Assembly (NCBI GenBank): GCA_030829675.1
Contig: JAURAE010000057.1
Span: 1 to 7,995 of the forward strand
Length of the DNA: 7,995 nucleotides
Direction of reading: 5' to 3'
Source of the DNA: Schleiferiaceae bacterium
GTDB lineage: Bacteria > Bacteroidota > Bacteroidia > Flavobacteriales > Schleiferiaceae
Below, piece after piece: positions 5,994-7,995 of the stretch. The notes under the pieces are model-generated. The model was not told the origin of the DNA, did not search any database, and saw only the letters and a list, made by a program, of their open reading frames with translations. Within the stretch, counting starts at the first letter, position 1; every line of letters begins with the position of its first letter. The translations under genes and the position numbers were made by a program.

Positions 5994-6761
5994 ATGAACA
6001 AACCCTTGATTCTCCTTTCACCTTCTAAAGGCATGCGCACTGAAGCGGCCTATCCCTATTCGGCTCCGCGTCCACTGATTTTTCCCGAGGAAACTGAAAA
6101 AGTGGTGGCGGCCGTTCAAAGATTATCCGAGAAATCCGGTAAGGCTCTGTTTAAAGTCAGCGATAAATTATGGCCTGAAGTACACGCAATGTGGTCTAAA
6201 GAGCCGAGGCATTACCTTCATCCGAATCCCGGTGTGGCGGGCATTCACGCCTACTCCGGCGAGGCCTTCAAGTTCTTAGATAGTGAAAGTTTGAGTGAGC
6301 GCGCGCTGGCGCACGCTAAAGAGCGTTTAGTGGTCTTAAGCGCGCTCTACGGTGCGGTACACGCCGATGCGGTTGTGGTGCCGTACAGGTTGGAGATGTT
6401 GTCGAAATTGGCCGCAGGTAATGCCAAAAATTTATACGCACTTTGGAAGCCGGTGTTGACGGCATGGGTAAACGAGAGCGATGCGGATTTTGTGGTGGAT
6501 GCTTGTAGCGGGGAGTACAGCAAGGCCATAGATTGGAAGGCAGTGGAAAAACCGGTCATAGCGGTGGATTTCAAGCAGCGTAAAAACGGCCAATTAAAAT
6601 CTGTGTCCGCCTTTAGCAAACAAGCCCGTGGAGCCTTCGTGCGCTGGATGCTGGAGGCCGATGTGCATACCATTTCCGGTTTGGAAGCGTTTAATGAACT
6701 TGGATACGAATTACATTCGAACGAGGATAATAAATTGGTATTTTTGAGGGATTCAGATTGA
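5994..6761 (+). CDS. yaaA: Peroxide stress protein YaaA (DUF328/UPF0246 family)
   Basis: In E. coli, YaaA lowers free intracellular iron and limits Fenton damage during hydrogen peroxide stress, and the family binds DNA. The 255 residues match the usual length of about 250-260. Family landmarks in order are LILLSPSKG (5-13), LFKVSDKL (52-59), LSALYG (115-120), YRLEM (131-135), NLYALW (146-151), an EY pair near 174-175, and the basic KQARGAFVRW (209-218). It ends in ELGYEL...LVFLRD as expected. I chose the ATG at 5994 because it gives MNKPLILLSPSKG, the standard family N-terminus; the ATG at 5979 would add five unsupported residues. The beta-barrel gene follows after only two bases, suggesting co-transcription, though a functional link is not obvious. 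No OxyR-like site can be seen. Confidence 0.93.
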   Translation: MNKPLILLSPSKGMRTEAAYPYSAPRPLIFPEETEKVVAAVQRLSEKSGKALFKVSDKLWPEVHAMWSKEPRHYLHPNPGVAGIHAYSGEAFKFLDSESLSERALAHAKERLVVLSALYGAVHADAVVVPYRLEMLSKLAAGNAKNLYALWKPVLTAWVNESDADFVVDACSGEYSKAIDWKAVEKPVIAVDFKQRKNGQLKSVSAFSKQARGAFVRWMLEADVHTISGLEAFNELGYELHSNEDNKLVFLRDSD

Positions 6762-6763
6762 TT

Positions 6764-7462
6764 ATGAAGTACACAAAATATTTGGCCTTAACGGTCTTTG
6801 CCCTAGGGTTGTCGACAGGATTGAAGGCACAGCGTGCCACCGCATTTTTGGAACTTGGCGCCTACGGGATGACCCAAAACTATTTGGGCGATGTGAACGG
6901 CGGAAGCTTGAGCGCCCTTACTCAAGAAGCGCGTTTCGGATTGGGGACACAACTCAAGTACAACTTTAGTAGCATCCTCAGCGTAGGGGCGGATGTGAAC
7001 TACGGAAGTGTATATAGCCACGATAATTTGCACGGCAATGCCGATCGCGATTACCAAGTAGATACGGACCTTTTGAACGTGAACCTGTTCACGAACATCC
7101 ACTTCATTCCCTTTGGCAAGTACAATCAGCGCAACCACCATACGCCATTTTTGCATGTGGGCGCGGGAGCGTTGACCTACCAGCCGCATTTGAACACCAA
7201 CGCGCAATACCCTGACGGCATTGCTTTGTACCCGGGTACCGGCCATACCTACACCTATGCTTTGGGTTTCGGATGGCGTATTCGCCGCTCGCTGAAGAGC
7301 TTCTACAACTTGGGCATCTATTATAACGGGTTCGGTGCTTCAAACATTGAAGGATTCAACTACGAAAGTGATTGGTTGGCGAACAATCCAGAGTACAGCA
7401 ATGGCATGGACGGAAGCTTGACGTTTAAGTTCGGAATGAGCTTGGGCTTCTTTGAGCAATAA
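6764..7462 (+). CDS. Outer-membrane beta-barrel protein, DUF6089/PorG-like
   Basis: A 232-aa exported protein. Residues 1-23 are a classical Sec signal peptide ending LKA-Q before RATAFLELGAYG. The rest alternates aromatic/hydrophobic strands with polar loops, as in small outer-membrane barrels: QNYLGDVNGG (38-47), FGLGTQLKYNF (58-68), LSVGADVNYGSVYSHD (72-87), TPFLHVGAGALTYQPH (127-142), HTYTYALGFGWRIRR (161-175) and FKFGMSLGFF (221-230), with aromatic residues near the end. The order of LGD, a truncated D-rich loop, then TPFLHVGAG...P is similar to DUF6089 proteins of Bacteroidota, a group that includes PorG of the type IX secretion system. The family name is a pattern-based guess; the barrel itself is well supported. 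The start is ATG 6764, two bases after the yaaA stop; the TTG at 6758 is rejected because it would add only two residues. Confidence 0.8.
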   Translation: MKYTKYLALTVFALGLSTGLKAQRATAFLELGAYGMTQNYLGDVNGGSLSALTQEARFGLGTQLKYNFSSILSVGADVNYGSVYSHDNLHGNADRDYQVDTDLLNVNLFTNIHFIPFGKYNQRNHHTPFLHVGAGALTYQPHLNTNAQYPDGIALYPGTGHTYTYALGFGWRIRRSLKSFYNLGIYYNGFGASNIEGFNYESDWLANNPEYSNGMDGSLTFKFGMSLGFFEQ

Positions 7463-7489
7463 TTTCGGCACAGCCTTTGAACCATATAT

Positions 7490-7518
7490 AAGGCCCTCCT
7501 ATGGAGCGGCCTTTTTTT
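7490..7518 (+). terminator. Intrinsic terminator of the yaaA/beta-barrel transcript
   Basis: AAGGCC (7490-7495) pairs with GGCCTT (7508-7513). Inside, CTCC pairs with GGAG around a 3-base TAT loop, with one bulged C at 7507. The stem runs into a T tract to 7518. This is a textbook rho-independent terminator, starting 27 bases after the beta-barrel stop codon and upstream of lon. Confidence 0.9.
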
Positions 7519-7552
7519 GGCCAATGGTGACAGCATGTCGCGGAAATTGGCC
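7519..7552. promoter_or_regulatory. Nested inverted repeats upstream of lon
   Basis: An outer pair GGCCAAT (7519-7525) and ATTGGCC (7546-7552) encloses an inner pair GACA (7529-7532) and TGTC (7536-7539) around GCA. The structure ends 25 bases before the lon ATG. It could be a repressor site or a hairpin in the lon leader. No clear Bacteroidota promoter or CIRCE element is seen here. The function is inference; the symmetry is directly visible. Confidence 0.45.
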
Positions 7553-7577
7553 CCTAACGACCTTTTGAAACAGAGAT

Positions 7578-7995
7578 ATGGACAGATTGTCATTCAGCGA
7601 TATTATTGACGAAAACACGGAATTTATTCCATTGATGACTTCGGATGAAGAAGTGGAAATAGGGGATGACCAATTACCCGAACTGCTCCCCATCCTGCCG
7701 TTGCGCAATACCGTCATCTTCCCTGGGGTAGTAGCACCTATTACCGCCGGCCGCGACAAAAGCTTACGCTTGATCAAGAGCATCAGCGACAAGGATAAAT
7801 TTGTCGGTATGGTGGCCCAGATGGACATGGAAACCGAGGACCCTAGCCAGAGCGAGGTGTATCCTATCGGCACCATGGCCCAAATCGTCAAGAGTTTCAA
7901 AATGCCCGACGGCAATACGACAATCATCATCCAAGGAAAGAAGCGTTTCCGCATCCTCGAATGGGTTCAAACCGAGCCATTCAACATCGCCAAGG
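7578..7995 (+). CDS. lon: ATP-dependent Lon protease, N-terminal 139 residues (runs off right edge)
   Basis: Lon is a cytoplasmic AAA+ serine protease that degrades misfolded and specific regulatory proteins. The visible part is the N-terminal substrate-recognition (LAN) domain: after a short acidic leader (about 1-36) comes LPILPLRNTVIFPGVVAP (about 37-54), the hallmark of Lon. This is followed by ITAGRDKSLRLI, VGMVAQMD, YPIGTMAQIVKSFKMPDGN and TIIIQGKKRFRI (about 116-127). The acidic leader with FIPLM before the LAN domain is usual for Bacteroidota Lon. The Walker motifs and the Ser-Lys catalytic dyad lie beyond the window. The start is the ATG at 7578-7580; the upstream beta-barrel terminator indicates a separate promoter. 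A second ATG (codon 20) falls inside the acidic leader and would remove FIPLM, so it is not preferred. Confidence 0.96.
   Translation, partial: MDRLSFSDIIDENTEFIPLMTSDEEVEIGDDQLPELLPILPLRNTVIFPGVVAPITAGRDKSLRLIKSISDKDKFVGMVAQMDMETEDPSQSEVYPIGTMAQIVKSFKMPDGNTTIIIQGKKRFRILEWVQTEPFNIAK

Noticed and set aside
6803..7246. Minus-strand open frame opposite the beta-barrel gene
   Set aside because: It is a shadow of a well-supported signal-peptide protein and has no family features or start context of its own.
7541..7577. A sigma-54 promoter (TTGGC... like) upstream of lon
   Set aside because: TTGGCC at 7547-7552 resembles a -24 element, but the GC of the -12 element is absent at the required 10-base spacing.
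7499..7954. Minus-strand open frame opposite lon
   Set aside because: It overlaps the terminator and the unmistakable Lon N-terminus on the plus strand; its translation resembles no family I know.

Overview
The window looks like a chromosomal segment of a Bacteroidota bacterium, most likely a marine or aquatic Flavobacteriales-type member. The case rests on three things. The Lon and LysA N-termini read like those of Bacteroidota. There is a signal-peptide beta-barrel protein resembling DUF6089/PorG-like outer-membrane proteins. Candidate promoters fit the TTG / TAnnTTTG pattern of this phylum better than E. coli-type boxes. The genus is not resolved.

Left part, minus strand (1-3298). The 5' end of lysA (diaminopimelate decarboxylase) runs off the left edge. 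Upstream of it is acs, a full-length AMP-forming acetyl-CoA synthetase with all catalytic residues and the regulatory lysine. The acs start codon abuts, with no intervening base, the stop codon of a 148-aa zinc-ribbon plus helix-turn-helix protein that resembles the DNA-binding half of IS1 InsA but has no transposase catalytic part. This looks like a domesticated transposon-type DNA-binding protein acting as a local partner or regulator of acs. It is separated from an upstream MarR-family regulator gene by a strong minus-strand terminator hairpin, over which a Bacteroidota-type promoter appears to lie. The MarR gene has a 14-bp palindrome just upstream that could be its operator.

Middle, minus strand (3299-5916). 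Two lipoprotein genes overlap by four bases (ATGA). The upstream gene encodes a TPR lipoprotein whose C-terminal half resembles CsgG-type lipoproteins. The downstream gene encodes an LPP20-type lipoprotein with a long unassigned C-terminal part. They probably form an outer-membrane-associated assembly.

Right part, plus strand (5994-7995). yaaA (peroxide-stress/DUF328 family) is followed after two bases by the beta-barrel gene, which ends in a textbook intrinsic terminator. A short region with nested inverted repeats then leads into lon (ATP-dependent protease), which runs off the right edge. No RNA genes, CRISPR arrays, intact insertion sequences or phage genes were seen. Most of the window is ordinary housekeeping chromosome. 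The two parts most worth a second look are the zinc-ribbon/HTH-acs unit and the CsgG-like/LPP20 lipoprotein pair.
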